Shown here piece by piece: positions 49,284 to 57,434 of a stretch of 60,225 bases of DNA. Each line of letters starts with the position of its first letter. Position 1 is the first letter of the stretch. Source of the stretch: Bacillus renqingensis. GTDB lineage: Bacteria > Bacillota > Bacilli > Bacillales > Cytobacillaceae. The stretch covers positions 1 through 60,225 of the forward strand of contig NZ_JADDIU010000026.1 of NCBI RefSeq assembly GCF_016464375.1, read 5' to 3'. The translations under genes were made by a program, and so were the position numbers. Under the pieces are notes generated by a model that was not told the DNA's origin, ran no database searches, and saw nothing but the letters and a program-made list of their open reading frames with translations.

Positions 49284-50843
49284 TTAATTTACGTTAGTTG
49301 GAACATAACCATTGAAAATTAACATATAATCCAGAATTAATCCCTCAGCTTCCCAAAAGGATTTAACTTTTCCACCTCTTTCGATTTTTTGTAATAGATC
49401 CAAAACCTTGTTTAAAATGGATAGTGTTTCTTGAAGTTCTTCTTTACGGCTTTTACTGTTAGTTTTGTTCGATATTTGCTTAACCTTTTTCTCATAAGCT
49501 TTCGTTTTTCCAATAACTATATTTAATTGTTTCTTAGTAATCGTAGGATTATTTTTTGTTATCCCATTTGAGATTATTTCATTGATGGAACCGATTAGAT
49601 CGTCTGATTCTTTTAGAAGCATTGCTTTTTCTTCTTCTGTTAAGCGATATGGCAACGTTTTTACATAAGATTCGAAGCCTTTGTGTTTTAAAATTTCTGC
49701 TATTTTTTCAGTGGAAGAGGCACCGCTATTCGTTGCGGTATAAATATAGCTCATGTTCCCCCCAATAATTCTTGGATACACACCAGCGTCGATAAGTTTC
49801 CTAACTACTCTATTTAAATAATGGGCTGATTTATAGGCGCCTGTTTGCACAACATAGAATACGGGATCTCCCTTTTTTATACCACTATCTTTCGTTTTCG
49901 GAGCATTGTAAATTGGAAGTTTTTGATTTTCTTCTGTCTGTGCCGTTTCTTTAGGAATACTTTTATTTACCCCGGCATTTAAGGAACCTGTTTCACCCTT
50001 CAGATTTTCTACAAGACTACCATTATTTGTTCCATTATGAATAGAGCCATTTCCCGCTGCAGGCTGACTGCCAGTTGAATTATAGGGGTCAGCATACCGT
50101 TTTAATTTAAGTGGATCAAACTCATAATCCAATTGAAAATGATTTCTTTCATCAATCAGCTTGGCAAAATCTTTACAGTAAAAAGCATGGATAGTTAGGA
50201 TTGCTTCTAAGCGATTATTTTTTTCTTTATTGAGCTTATACTCATAGCTTTGAATATGTATAATCCTTGTGAAGTTCTCAAGCCGATTAACAAATTTATG
50301 AACATCTTTTGCTTCCCCATTTACGTTAATCACCATCTCAACATAAGAAACGGTGAGATCGTCCAAACCTGCCAACCGACCTTTTAGTTTTTCAAGCGTT
50401 TCCTTTGGGAAAATATTTTTCCACCCTTGTTCTTGCTTTTGAATAGGCTGATTATTTTCTTGTGTTTCCGTCTTTTGAGCAGCTGCTTCATCATTATTTA
50501 AACCATCTGAGTGGATACTGGAAGAAATTTTTTCAATGACTACCCCGGTTTCTAATTCTGTTCTCTCCATATCTTTTATCAATTCTTCTACATTAGGCCT
50601 ATTTGGAACACTAGCGATTAATAAAGATTTTTCGTTATCTGTAGTTTTTTGTGGAATTAATTTTTTTAACGCTTTTTGATAAAAAGAACGATCATCATTG
50701 ATTCTCTTTAATTGCTGCTGTAGATTTTTTTCTTGGGCTGCTAACGGGCGAATCATAAAAAGATAAAAAACCGTCAATATCAGCATGAAGAAAAGAACAA
50801 TTAACAGAACAATTTTTTTATTTTGTTCCAGCCACTTTATCAT
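49284..50843 (-). CDS. pilO: PilO-like pilus alignment protein fused to a SPOR-type tail
   Basis: 519 residues. It has an N-terminal membrane helix (about 9-31), a coiled coil, a PilO-like ferredoxin-fold part (about 80-250) and a disordered Asn/Gly/Ser linker (about 252-325). Next come a SPOR-like domain (about 327-396, VFYVVQTGAYKS.. to SYVKTLPYRL) and a helical tail (about 399-515). Typical PilO proteins are about 200 residues and have neither of the last two parts. The same SPOR-plus-helix order is found in SpoIIB, encoded downstream. It overlaps pilN by four bases. Confidence 0.82.
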   Translation of the reverse strand: MIKWLEQNKKIVLLIVLFFMLILTVFYLFMIRPLAAQEKNLQQQLKRINDDRSFYQKALKKLIPQKTTDNEKSLLIASVPNRPNVEELIKDMERTELETGVVIEKISSSIHSDGLNNDEAAAQKTETQENNQPIQKQEQGWKNIFPKETLEKLKGRLAGLDDLTVSYVEMVINVNGEAKDVHKFVNRLENFTRIIHIQSYEYKLNKEKNNRLEAILTIHAFYCKDFAKLIDERNHFQLDYEFDPLKLKRYADPYNSTGSQPAAGNGSIHNGTNNGSLVENLKGETGSLNAGVNKSIPKETAQTEENQKLPIYNAPKTKDSGIKKGDPVFYVVQTGAYKSAHYLNRVVRKLIDAGVYPRIIGGNMSYIYTATNSGASSTEKIAEILKHKGFESYVKTLPYRLTEEEKAMLLKESDDLIGSINEIISNGITKNNPTITKKQLNIVIGKTKAYEKKVKQISNKTNSKSRKEELQETLSILNKVLDLLQKIERGGKVKSFWEAEGLILDYMLIFNGYVPTNVN

Positions 50844-51400
50844 TTTTTTTCACCCGCTAATGTATGTAGCTTAAGCTGAAATACAGCATCGTATCTCAGG
50901 TCTTCATTATCGGCAGTAATACTCTCCAATTCAGCCCTTTCAACAAAATCAGCATCAAGCAATCGATGGAGAAAGACAGCAGCATCCCCCTTTGAGTAAA
51001 CAGTGACCGTTAATGTTAGATCACCATTGTTTAAGTATATATAGGAAATCACTTCCGCCCTGTCAGGTAATAGGCGCTGAACACGTTCTTGAAAGGTGCC
51101 GGCATCTATGTAGATGGTATTTAAAAAATGAACTAGCTTTTGATATTTTCCCGTAAAATTATACTCATTAACGCCAGTTGTTTTTGTTTGATATTCTGTT
51201 AGTAAGTGATCACGGGCTGTTGTTTGCGCAGTAATGTTCTCCGATAATGTCTTAATTGAATCTTTTGTGTCCAAGTAATGGTATGTTAAAAAAGAGACTG
51301 CAACTGCAACAGCTAGAATGCCTGCAGCTGGAATAAGATAGACCGGCCTTTTTTGTTTATGATTATTGGATTGAGGTAATAAATTAATACTGATTTCCAC
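50840..51400 (-). CDS. pilN: Type IV pilus inner-membrane protein PilN
   Basis: 186 residues: the short cytosolic N-terminus MEISINLLP, which in PilN binds PilM, a membrane helix (about 20-40), coiled coil and a ferredoxin-like domain. Placed between pilM and pilO, as usual. The gap to pilM (51401-51443) is short. Confidence 0.9.
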   Translation of the reverse strand: MEISINLLPQSNNHKQKRPVYLIPAAGILAVAVAVSFLTYHYLDTKDSIKTLSENITAQTTARDHLLTEYQTKTTGVNEYNFTGKYQKLVHFLNTIYIDAGTFQERVQRLLPDRAEVISYIYLNNGDLTLTVTVYSKGDAAVFLHRLLDADFVERAELESITADNEDLRYDAVFQLKLHTLAGEKK

Positions 51401-51443
51401 GATAGGCCTCCATTCTGATGAACCCCCATTGCTTCTTCTATAA

Positions 51444-52586
51444 TCATTTTTGATTTGCCCTTATCGCTAAACCTATGGCAACACTGCAGGAATCTAAAAG
51501 ATCTTTATCCGTAAAGTTATGGGCTAGGATAGAACTATAGTCCATACGCACGAGCCGCTCGGTTTCCATCCTACGTTTCAATGGTCCAAAAACCTGATTC
51601 GCATTGTTACCCGTCACAATAATTCTCTTAAATTCACTTTCCCGTTCATTCATTGAATAACGGAAAAAGTTTTGAGCCCTCTCAATTTCGAGAACTATTT
51701 TATTTAGATAGGAATCTTCGGACCTATACAAGTCTTCATCACTTGCAGCTGCAATCTCCATTCGACTCTCTACTTGCTGAAGAATCTCCTCATCAAGTTT
51801 TAATCTATCACCATCCATACGACTATCTTCAGCAAAAAAATAATCATTTTGGTTAACAGACATCATTCTTGAGAACACAAGCCAATTTTTCTGAAAAATA
51901 TGGATATCTATCGAATGCTCTGATACATCAAGAATCATTTCCGTTTCTTTCAACCAGTTTGGATGAACATAGATGAGAAGGCGCTGGAGTGCTAATCCAC
52001 GAATTTCTGCCGTTAAAGGTCTTAAGCCTGAAGACTTGCAGGCATCCGCTAAATCCCGTGATAAAGATCTGGATGTGGCAAAAAGTAATAGTTCACTTTT
52101 AGGACCTTCAATATGTTGTTCAATCCCTTTTGCCAAATCATCTAATGATAGTTCATCAGCTTCTTCGGTTACACTTTCAATTTCCTTCTTCTCCAGCCCA
52201 ATAGGTGTAATCGAGCCGATTTTAACAAAATCATAAATAGGATTCTCAAATGGCAGATGAATGTTTTCACCAATCTGAAACTGCAAAATCTTTGCCAATT
52301 CATTTTCCCCAATATCAGGCAATGAGGTGATCTTACGGACAAGAATATTTTGTGTCGGGATTGCCAGATGGACATTTTTTGCCAGCCTGCCTTCACTTAA
52401 GATGTTTCTTAATGTGGTTGTTAACAAACCATTTTGCGAAACACGTCCGCCGGTAATGATGTCTTCTTTCATTTCGTTTCTGCCAACATCTTGTATAACC
52501 GGTATTCCTCTATCCATCTTAATGGTAGCAAAAGAAATAGACTTGTCATGGAAGTCAATCCCTGAAAATTTACTTTTCTTAAACAA
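51444..52586 (-). CDS. pilM: Type IV pilus actin-like protein PilM
   Basis: Cytosolic actin-like ATPase that binds PilN and links the alignment complex to the motor. 380 residues; N-terminus GIDFHDKSISFATIK, then VHLAIPTQNILVRKI, ILDVSEHSIDIHIF and the C-terminal VTGNNANQVFGPL. GAGGTG is six bases before the TTG at 52586, which I prefer to the GTG at 52595 that overlaps that site. Confidence 0.9.
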   Translation of the reverse strand: MFKKSKFSGIDFHDKSISFATIKMDRGIPVIQDVGRNEMKEDIITGGRVSQNGLLTTTLRNILSEGRLAKNVHLAIPTQNILVRKITSLPDIGENELAKILQFQIGENIHLPFENPIYDFVKIGSITPIGLEKKEIESVTEEADELSLDDLAKGIEQHIEGPKSELLLFATSRSLSRDLADACKSSGLRPLTAEIRGLALQRLLIYVHPNWLKETEMILDVSEHSIDIHIFQKNWLVFSRMMSVNQNDYFFAEDSRMDGDRLKLDEEILQQVESRMEIAAASDEDLYRSEDSYLNKIVLEIERAQNFFRYSMNERESEFKRIIVTGNNANQVFGPLKRRMETERLVRMDYSSILAHNFTDKDLLDSCSVAIGLAIRANQK

Positions 52587-52625
52587 TCTGATCACCTCAA
52601 AAAGATTGGTTCCCCAAGCATAGTA

Positions 52626-53381
52626 TTATAGAAAGATACGTAAATACCAATCCCATATCTCTCTACCATATCCATAACTAATTAAAGTCCCAATCATAAT
52701 AAATGGCCCGAAGGCAAGCGGCTGCCCCCGCTTTAGTTTTCCTGTCATCATTAGGAACAGACCTGTGATTGCTCCAGCAAAGGACGCAAGAACAAGACTC
52801 ATAACCGTCAGCAGTGGTCCTAATGCAACACCAATCGCGGCGTACAATTTGATATCTCCCCCGCCCATGCCTCCTTTACTGACAATAGCAAGTAATAATA
52901 GTAAGGAAAAACCAACGATTCCTCCAAGCAGATAATGCCAAAAAGATTCCGTTCCAATAAATAGGCGACTAATCACTACTAATCCAAGCATCGGCAATGT
53001 GACAATATCAAGGATAAGCTGTTTTCGAATATCTGTTAAAACGGAAATAACTAATAATATCGTAATAAGCAGGGCAGGTATCAATTCCAATGAAAGACCG
53101 ACCGTTTTATAAATAAAAAAAATCGAAAGTGCCGTTAATAATTCACCAAATGGATATAAGGGGGAAATGGACGTTTTACAATTCCGGCATTTTCCTTTCA
53201 AAAGTAAATAACTAACAACAGGAATTAAATCTATTGCACGTAATCTATTGCCGCAATGGGGGCAATGTGAAGGTGGGAAGATAAGCGATTCATTCTTTAA
53301 TAAGCGAATGGCAACGACATTAAAAAAGCTACCGAGTATCAGTCCATAAATCAAAACGAGAATATCAATAATAGTCAACAT
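52626..53381 (-). CDS. pilD: Prepilin peptidase PilD/ComC
   Basis: Membrane aspartic protease that cleaves and N-methylates prepilins. 251 residues, about seven membrane helices. An N-terminal zinc-type cluster has CPHCGNRL and CRNCKTSI, and the active-site Asp residues lie in LTDIRKQLI and GGGDIKLYAA. It occupies the position of comC near folC in B. subtilis and may also process competence pseudopilins. ATG at 53381 follows GAAGGG. Confidence 0.94.
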   Translation of the reverse strand: MLTIIDILVLIYGLILGSFFNVVAIRLLKNESLIFPPSHCPHCGNRLRAIDLIPVVSYLLLKGKCRNCKTSISPLYPFGELLTALSIFFIYKTVGLSLELIPALLITILLVISVLTDIRKQLILDIVTLPMLGLVVISRLFIGTESFWHYLLGGIVGFSLLLLLAIVSKGGMGGGDIKLYAAIGVALGPLLTVMSLVLASFAGAITGLFLMMTGKLKRGQPLAFGPFIMIGTLISYGYGREIWDWYLRIFL

Positions 53382-53414
53382 GAATCTTCCCTTCTCCAAT
53401 TGTGAACGGCGCTG

Positions 53415-53458
53415 CAAAAAAGCTGTCGTCGCCAATCATGACGCAACAGCTTTTTTTA
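53415..53458 (-). terminator. Terminator between pilin and pilD
   Basis: AAAAAAGCTGT and ACAGCTTTTTT on the minus strand pair around a loop that itself contains CGTC/GACG arms. It lies 16 bases after the pilin stop, so most transcripts probably end after the pilin and a fraction reads on into pilD-pilC. Confidence 0.85.
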
Positions 53459-53473
53459 CTATAATGTTATGAA

Positions 53474-53854
53474 TTATTTTACACATTTCTCTGGTGCTGA
53501 TACTACACCAGTTTCAGGCTTATATTCAAAACTAGTCTCAGTACAGTCGCCAAATGTCTTTAGTGTAGGAACTTCTTTAATAAATGGACCACCTTCTCCA
53601 CTATCAGACTTTAAAGAGTCTAAACTAGCAGGATATTTATTGTTCAATGTATGATATCTATTTACTGCATCCTGCAAAATTGATAAATTTTGAGCATTTG
53701 TGTTTTTACTTGCCTTTTCATTTTGTCCCATAACCATCGGTATCGCAATCGCCGCGATAATCCCCAATATCACGATGACGACTAGCAATTCGATTAGCGT
53801 TAAACCTTGTTGATTTTTTAAGACCTTCATTTTTTTGTTCAAAAGCTTTTTCAT
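53474..53854 (-). CDS. Major type IV pilin
   Basis: 126 residues with the class III signal NQQG and cleavage before LTLIELLVVIVILG (Glu at +5), a long hydrophobic helix, and a short globular domain with two Cys near the C-terminus (FGDCTET and APEKCVK) that can form the D-region disulfide. First structural gene after the riboswitch and followed by a terminator, both consistent with strong, regulated expression. ATG is eight bases after AGGAGG. Confidence 0.93.
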   Translation of the reverse strand: MKKLLNKKMKVLKNQQGLTLIELLVVIVILGIIAAIAIPMVMGQNEKASKNTNAQNLSILQDAVNRYHTLNNKYPASLDSLKSDSGEGGPFIKEVPTLKTFGDCTETSFEYKPETGVVSAPEKCVK

Positions 53855-53910
53855 AGAACACTCCTCCTTTAATTATATTTCAAGAGTCTTTAGTCTAACT
53901 CTTAAAATCC

Positions 53911-53958
53911 ATAAAAATAACCTTTACATACTTGTAAAATACTTACAAACTGTAAAGG
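53911..53958 (-). terminator. Riboswitch expression-platform terminator
   Basis: CCTTTACA (53951-53958 on the minus strand) pairs with TGTAAAGG (53921-53928), with an inner TTGTAA/TTACAA stem, followed by TTATTTTTAT. It lies between the leader aptamer and the pilin ribosome site. The first bases of its 5' arm are also the predicted 3' strand of the aptamer's closing helix. Confidence 0.88.
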
Positions 53959-54028
53959 CCGGTTGCACCAGTTACTCCGTATGACTCAGGTGCCCATCTA
54001 CAAGTCATACATCCTCGTATCCTCAGGT
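53955..54028 (-). promoter_or_regulatory. Class II cyclic-di-GMP riboswitch (GEMM-II)
   Basis: On the minus strand the leader reads GGATACGAGGAT, then a stem GTATGACT (54003-54010) / AGTCATAC (53979-53986) enclosing ATGGGCACC, then GGAGTAACTGGTGCAACCGG. GGCACC in the loop pairs with GGTGC downstream, forming a pseudoknot. The segments GGAnACnAnGAU, UGGGCAC and GUGCAACCG follow the clostridial class II c-di-GMP aptamer as I know it. No other known aptamer class fits. A covariance search would settle it. Placed before a terminator and the pilin gene. Confidence 0.85.
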
Positions 54029-54045
54029 ATTATTCTTATATCTTG

Positions 54046-54051
54046 ATTATA
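54046..54051 (-). promoter_or_regulatory. -10 element of the pilin leader promoter
   Basis: TATAAT on the minus strand, seven or so bases ahead of the predicted RNA start (about 54039-54042). No good -35 hexamer was found at 16-18 bases, so the promoter may be weak or need an activator. Confidence 0.5.
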
Positions 54052-54138
54052 ACTTTTTTAACATTTTTCGCCTATAGTTTTTCGTGACTTTTTTACTATT
54101 TAAAAAATAGTTCAAAGGTACTTAATCTGCTGCTGTGT

Positions 54139-54174
54139 GGAATATAAATAAAGGCAGCCACAAATGACCCGCCT
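54139..54174 (-). terminator. Probable terminator of the GGDEF gene
   Basis: AAGGCGG and GCTGCCTT form a short imperfect stem with loop TCATTTGTG on the minus strand, followed by TATTTATATT. It lies between the diguanylate cyclase gene and the pilin leader. The remainder of 53874-54197 is the leader itself. Confidence 0.55.
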
Positions 54175-54197
54175 TCTCTTATTATATAACATTATAT

Positions 54198-55907
54198 TTA
54201 ACACGACGAATACTCCGCCACCCGATTACGCCCGGCCCGCTTGGCCCCGACATAAAGCGCCCGGTCGGCATGCCGGATCAATGCAAGGGCATCCTCAGCA
54301 TCCTGCGGGGCCGTTGCGACACCAATGGAAACGGTGATCTCGACTTGATGCTGTCTCCCGTCTAACGACTGATGCAATGTAAACGGATGGTCGGCAATCG
54401 CTTGCCGGATCTGTTCAGCCAGTTGATAAGCAGACTCTTTTGACGCATTTGGCAGGAGAATCACGAATTCCTCACCGCCATAACGGGCAACAGTTCCCCG
54501 GTCCCCCACCAGTTGCCGGATCCGTTCAGCCGCTTCAATAAGAATTTCGTTGCCACTCTGGTGACCGTATGTATCATTAACCGATTTAAAGTGATCAATA
54601 TCAAGTAAAATCAACGAGAGATGGTGAAGGTCAAAGTGCATTAAATGTTCAAATTCCTGAATCATCAGATTTTCAAAATAACGATAATTATATAATTTCG
54701 TTAAGGCGCAGCGTTCACTTTGTATCTTTGTTCGTTCATAATGTCTTGCATTTTCAGTGGCCACCGCAAAGTAAGAACAAAGAATCTCCAAAATCATCAG
54801 CTGGTATTTTTCATAGGCATGTTTTTGTTTTGAGGCCAGAACGAGTATTCCAATCACTTTATTACTTCTTTCAATTGGAACGCTTAGAATACTTTCCGTG
54901 TCTATTGGAATATAGCCATTCGCATACTGCTGCCATTCCTTTCTTGTAGAAAAAAGAAAAGCCTTACGGTTAGACCATACCAGACCGCTGATTCCTTCAT
55001 ACTTTTGCAAAACTCTTATTTCATTTGAAGTGGCATCTCCCATTTCCATCTGACGAAGCAATTTTAATTTATCGTCTTTCACTTCTAAAATATAGGCATA
55101 ATCAACTGGGAGCATTTCACAAATTTTTTGAATAAAAATCGTGATCACATCATCCACATTTAGACGTTCAGCCATTTGATGACCAATTTCTGCCGCTTTT
55201 TGTAAATATTCATTGACCTTTTGACTAGAATAATAGAGATTAAAAACGATCGATAAACTAATCACCGGAACTCCGATAAATACAAGTGATAATAAGCCAA
55301 CCTGGTTATATAAAATATACAAGACAATCCCAATGGGGAAGGTGATAACCGTGTTAATGGTTTCAACAAAGAAATCTTTTCCAAAATAACGTTCTTTATA
55401 AATAAAATGAAGATGAATCGATACGATAATTTGATTGATAACATAATTCGACAGCGCATAGAGCGCCGCCAGCCATATGGAACGGTAATTGCCTATTAAC
55501 TCCGGAGCCATTTCTCCGCCAAGAACATAATAGGTGATACCACTGATAAAGGAAACGATAAAGAACATATTCAAATTAAGCGGGTAGCGAAATAATTGAT
55601 CCTTTTGATAAACCCTCAACCGTAAGAGTAAGACAATTACAGCGACTTGCGCAAATACCATTTCAACAAATAAACCAAATTTTAAAAAGACCGCCAAGGC
55701 GACCCACTGAGTTAAAAAGATAAACATCTTGTTGATCACAATTGGCATAGCAGCAACAACCGATGTTAAAAGCAAAAATGCTAATACATCAATCCAGTTA
55801 TCTGATATCTGAGGAGGGTAAGAATGGTAGGTAAACCAAAAACCTGCCGGGACTATTAGAATCCACACCAGGAAAATAGCTTTTTTTACTTGCGGTTCAA
55901 TCACCAT
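54198..55907 (-). CDS. Membrane GAF-GGDEF diguanylate cyclase
   Basis: 569 residues. The N-terminal half has about eight membrane helices (about 8-210) of a MASE-like sensor. It is followed by a GAF domain (about 245-385) and a GGDEF domain with the active loop GGEEF (477-481), LDIDHFKSVNDTYGHQSGN and TVSIGVATAP. It should make c-di-GMP from GTP. The inhibitory RxxD site before GGEEF is not conserved (GDRGTVARYGG), so product inhibition is probably weak. It is directly upstream of the c-di-GMP riboswitch and pilin. ATG follows AGAGGAGG. Confidence 0.92.
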   Translation of the reverse strand: MVIEPQVKKAIFLVWILIVPAGFWFTYHSYPPQISDNWIDVLAFLLLTSVVAAMPIVINKMFIFLTQWVALAVFLKFGLFVEMVFAQVAVIVLLLRLRVYQKDQLFRYPLNLNMFFIVSFISGITYYVLGGEMAPELIGNYRSIWLAALYALSNYVINQIIVSIHLHFIYKERYFGKDFFVETINTVITFPIGIVLYILYNQVGLLSLVFIGVPVISLSIVFNLYYSSQKVNEYLQKAAEIGHQMAERLNVDDVITIFIQKICEMLPVDYAYILEVKDDKLKLLRQMEMGDATSNEIRVLQKYEGISGLVWSNRKAFLFSTRKEWQQYANGYIPIDTESILSVPIERSNKVIGILVLASKQKHAYEKYQLMILEILCSYFAVATENARHYERTKIQSERCALTKLYNYRYFENLMIQEFEHLMHFDLHHLSLILLDIDHFKSVNDTYGHQSGNEILIEAAERIRQLVGDRGTVARYGGEEFVILLPNASKESAYQLAEQIRQAIADHPFTLHQSLDGRQHQVEITVSIGVATAPQDAEDALALIRHADRALYVGAKRAGRNRVAEYSSC

Positions 55908-55981
55908 CCCAGACTCCTCCTCTTAGATAAAAATACTATTAATTCAAGATAATTATATTTTACCAAAATAAAAAACACTTG

Positions 55982-57304
55982 TCACAATGAAATCGTCATA
56001 TTTTTCAAGTAATTACATAAAAATGGTTTGACCTCTGAAATAAAATAGAGAGACCCCGTGATCACCAGCATACTATCAGCTTTTAGATTCTGAATCTCCT
56101 CCTGCAGATAAGGCTTCCACTCATCGACAGCCACTTTATTGGGCAATTGGCTGATTTTTAAAAATTCCTCCGCTTTGGCAGCACGTGGAAAATCAAAGTT
56201 GACAAAGGAAAGTTGATTCGCCACTTGATCGAGCTTAGCAATCATTTTGTCATACTTTTTATCCTTTAAGGCAGCAAAAACAATATGAATGTTGCGGTCA
56301 GAGAAACGGGCTGATAATTCATGGACTAATGTCGTGATCCCCTCATCATTATGAGCCCCGTCGATAATAATCAATGGCTGTTCGGAAAGAATTTCAAATC
56401 TCCCCGGCCAGAATGCCTGCTTTAATCCCGTTCGTATCGCTTGCTCAGAAATATGAAATAAACGTTGCTGCTCTAAATATTGAGCCACACAAATGGCCAA
56501 TGCTGCATTTTCCGTTTGATGCTGACCAATCATGCTGATTTCAAGCTGTTCCAATGTTTCGGTGCTAGTTTCAAGCGTGAAGACCTCCCCTTCTCTAACG
56601 GATTCATGGTCTCGGACGAAAAAGTCATCTCCTAATCGAAAAAAAGGGGCTTCCAGCTTAGCTGCCTGTTCTTCTATTACCCTCATTGCCCCGAGATGTT
56701 TGACAGCAGTATAAATCGGTGTCTGTCGTTTGATGATTCCAGCCTTTTCAAAGGCGATTTCTTCATAGGTATCCCCTAGGATTTGGGTATGGTCGAGGCC
56801 AATATTAGTAATCACCGATACGAGCGGCTTAATCATATTAGTCGAATCTAACCGACCGCCCAACCCGACTTCATATAGGACAATATCCACTTTAGGATGA
56901 CAGGCAAAATAATAAAACGACATCGCCGTAATCACTTCAAACTCGGTTGGTCCGCCAAGCTCGGTTTCCTCTAATTTCCCGGCCAAAGGAAGAATAACGT
57001 TTGTCAGGTCAAGTATTTCTTGATCACTGATTGGTTTGCCGTTGATACTGATTCGTTCATTAAATTGTTCAATATAGGGAGAGGTAAACGTGCCAACGGT
57101 GAATCCCGCTTCCTGAAGAATGGAGCGCAAAAAAGCAACCGTTGAGCCCTTCCCGTTTGTCCCGCCTATGTGGACAGTGTTGATCTTTTTTTCGGGATGA
57201 TCTAATTGGTCCATCATCCACTCCATTCGGCTTAATCCCGGTTTAATGCCAAGCCGCAGCCTCCCATGAATCCATTCGAGGGCTTCTTTATATGTAGTTA
57301 CCAT
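55982..57304 (-). CDS. folC: Bifunctional folylpolyglutamate/dihydrofolate synthase
   Basis: Adds glutamate to folates. 440 residues from the ATG at 57304; GGGGTG lies nine bases upstream. A Mur-ligase-like ATP site is seen as VHIGGTNGKGST, FTSPYIEQFNERI, the Lys of AFEKAGIIK and IDGAHND. Same position next to valS as in B. subtilis. A GTG at 57316 is less likely. Confidence 0.95.
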   Translation of the reverse strand: MVTTYKEALEWIHGRLRLGIKPGLSRMEWMMDQLDHPEKKINTVHIGGTNGKGSTVAFLRSILQEAGFTVGTFTSPYIEQFNERISINGKPISDQEILDLTNVILPLAGKLEETELGGPTEFEVITAMSFYYFACHPKVDIVLYEVGLGGRLDSTNMIKPLVSVITNIGLDHTQILGDTYEEIAFEKAGIIKRQTPIYTAVKHLGAMRVIEEQAAKLEAPFFRLGDDFFVRDHESVREGEVFTLETSTETLEQLEISMIGQHQTENAALAICVAQYLEQQRLFHISEQAIRTGLKQAFWPGRFEILSEQPLIIIDGAHNDEGITTLVHELSARFSDRNIHIVFAALKDKKYDKMIAKLDQVANQLSFVNFDFPRAAKAEEFLKISQLPNKVAVDEWKPYLQEEIQNLKADSMLVITGSLYFISEVKPFLCNYLKNMTISL

Positions 57305-57333
57305 TCTTTTGCCCACCCCATTTGTTTAATGTT

Positions 57334-57369
57334 AAAAGCGCAAGCGCCCTTGTCAGCGGCGTATGGCCT
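57334..57369 (+). repeat. Truncated copy C of the dispersed repeat
   Basis: AAAAGCGCAAGCGCCCT..CAGCGGCGTATGGCCT matches the left 36 bases of the repeat copies at 1107 and 12465, then the match ends. It lies between folC and the valS terminator, showing that a partial copy can persist. Confidence 0.8.
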
Positions 57370-57383
57370 CATTGCTTATCTTT

Positions 57384-57427
57384 AAATAAAATAAAGGCGA
57401 GACGAATCCTTTTTTCGACTCGCCTCA
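57384..57427 (-). terminator. Terminator of valS
   Basis: AGGCGAGTCG and CGTCTCGCCT pair around an A-rich loop and are followed on the minus strand by TTATTTTATT. Confidence 0.88.
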
Positions 57428-57434
57428 CTACTAT

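Noticed and set aside
54000..54030. Hammerhead-like CTGAGGA (CUGANGA) in the pilin leader
   Set aside because: The GAAA strand and stem III are absent, and the same bases fit the class II c-di-GMP aptamer much better.
53950..54030. Class I c-di-GMP (GEMM-I), THF, preQ1 or T-box reading of the pilin leader
   Set aside because: Conserved cores of those classes are not present; only the class II pattern with its pseudoknot fits.
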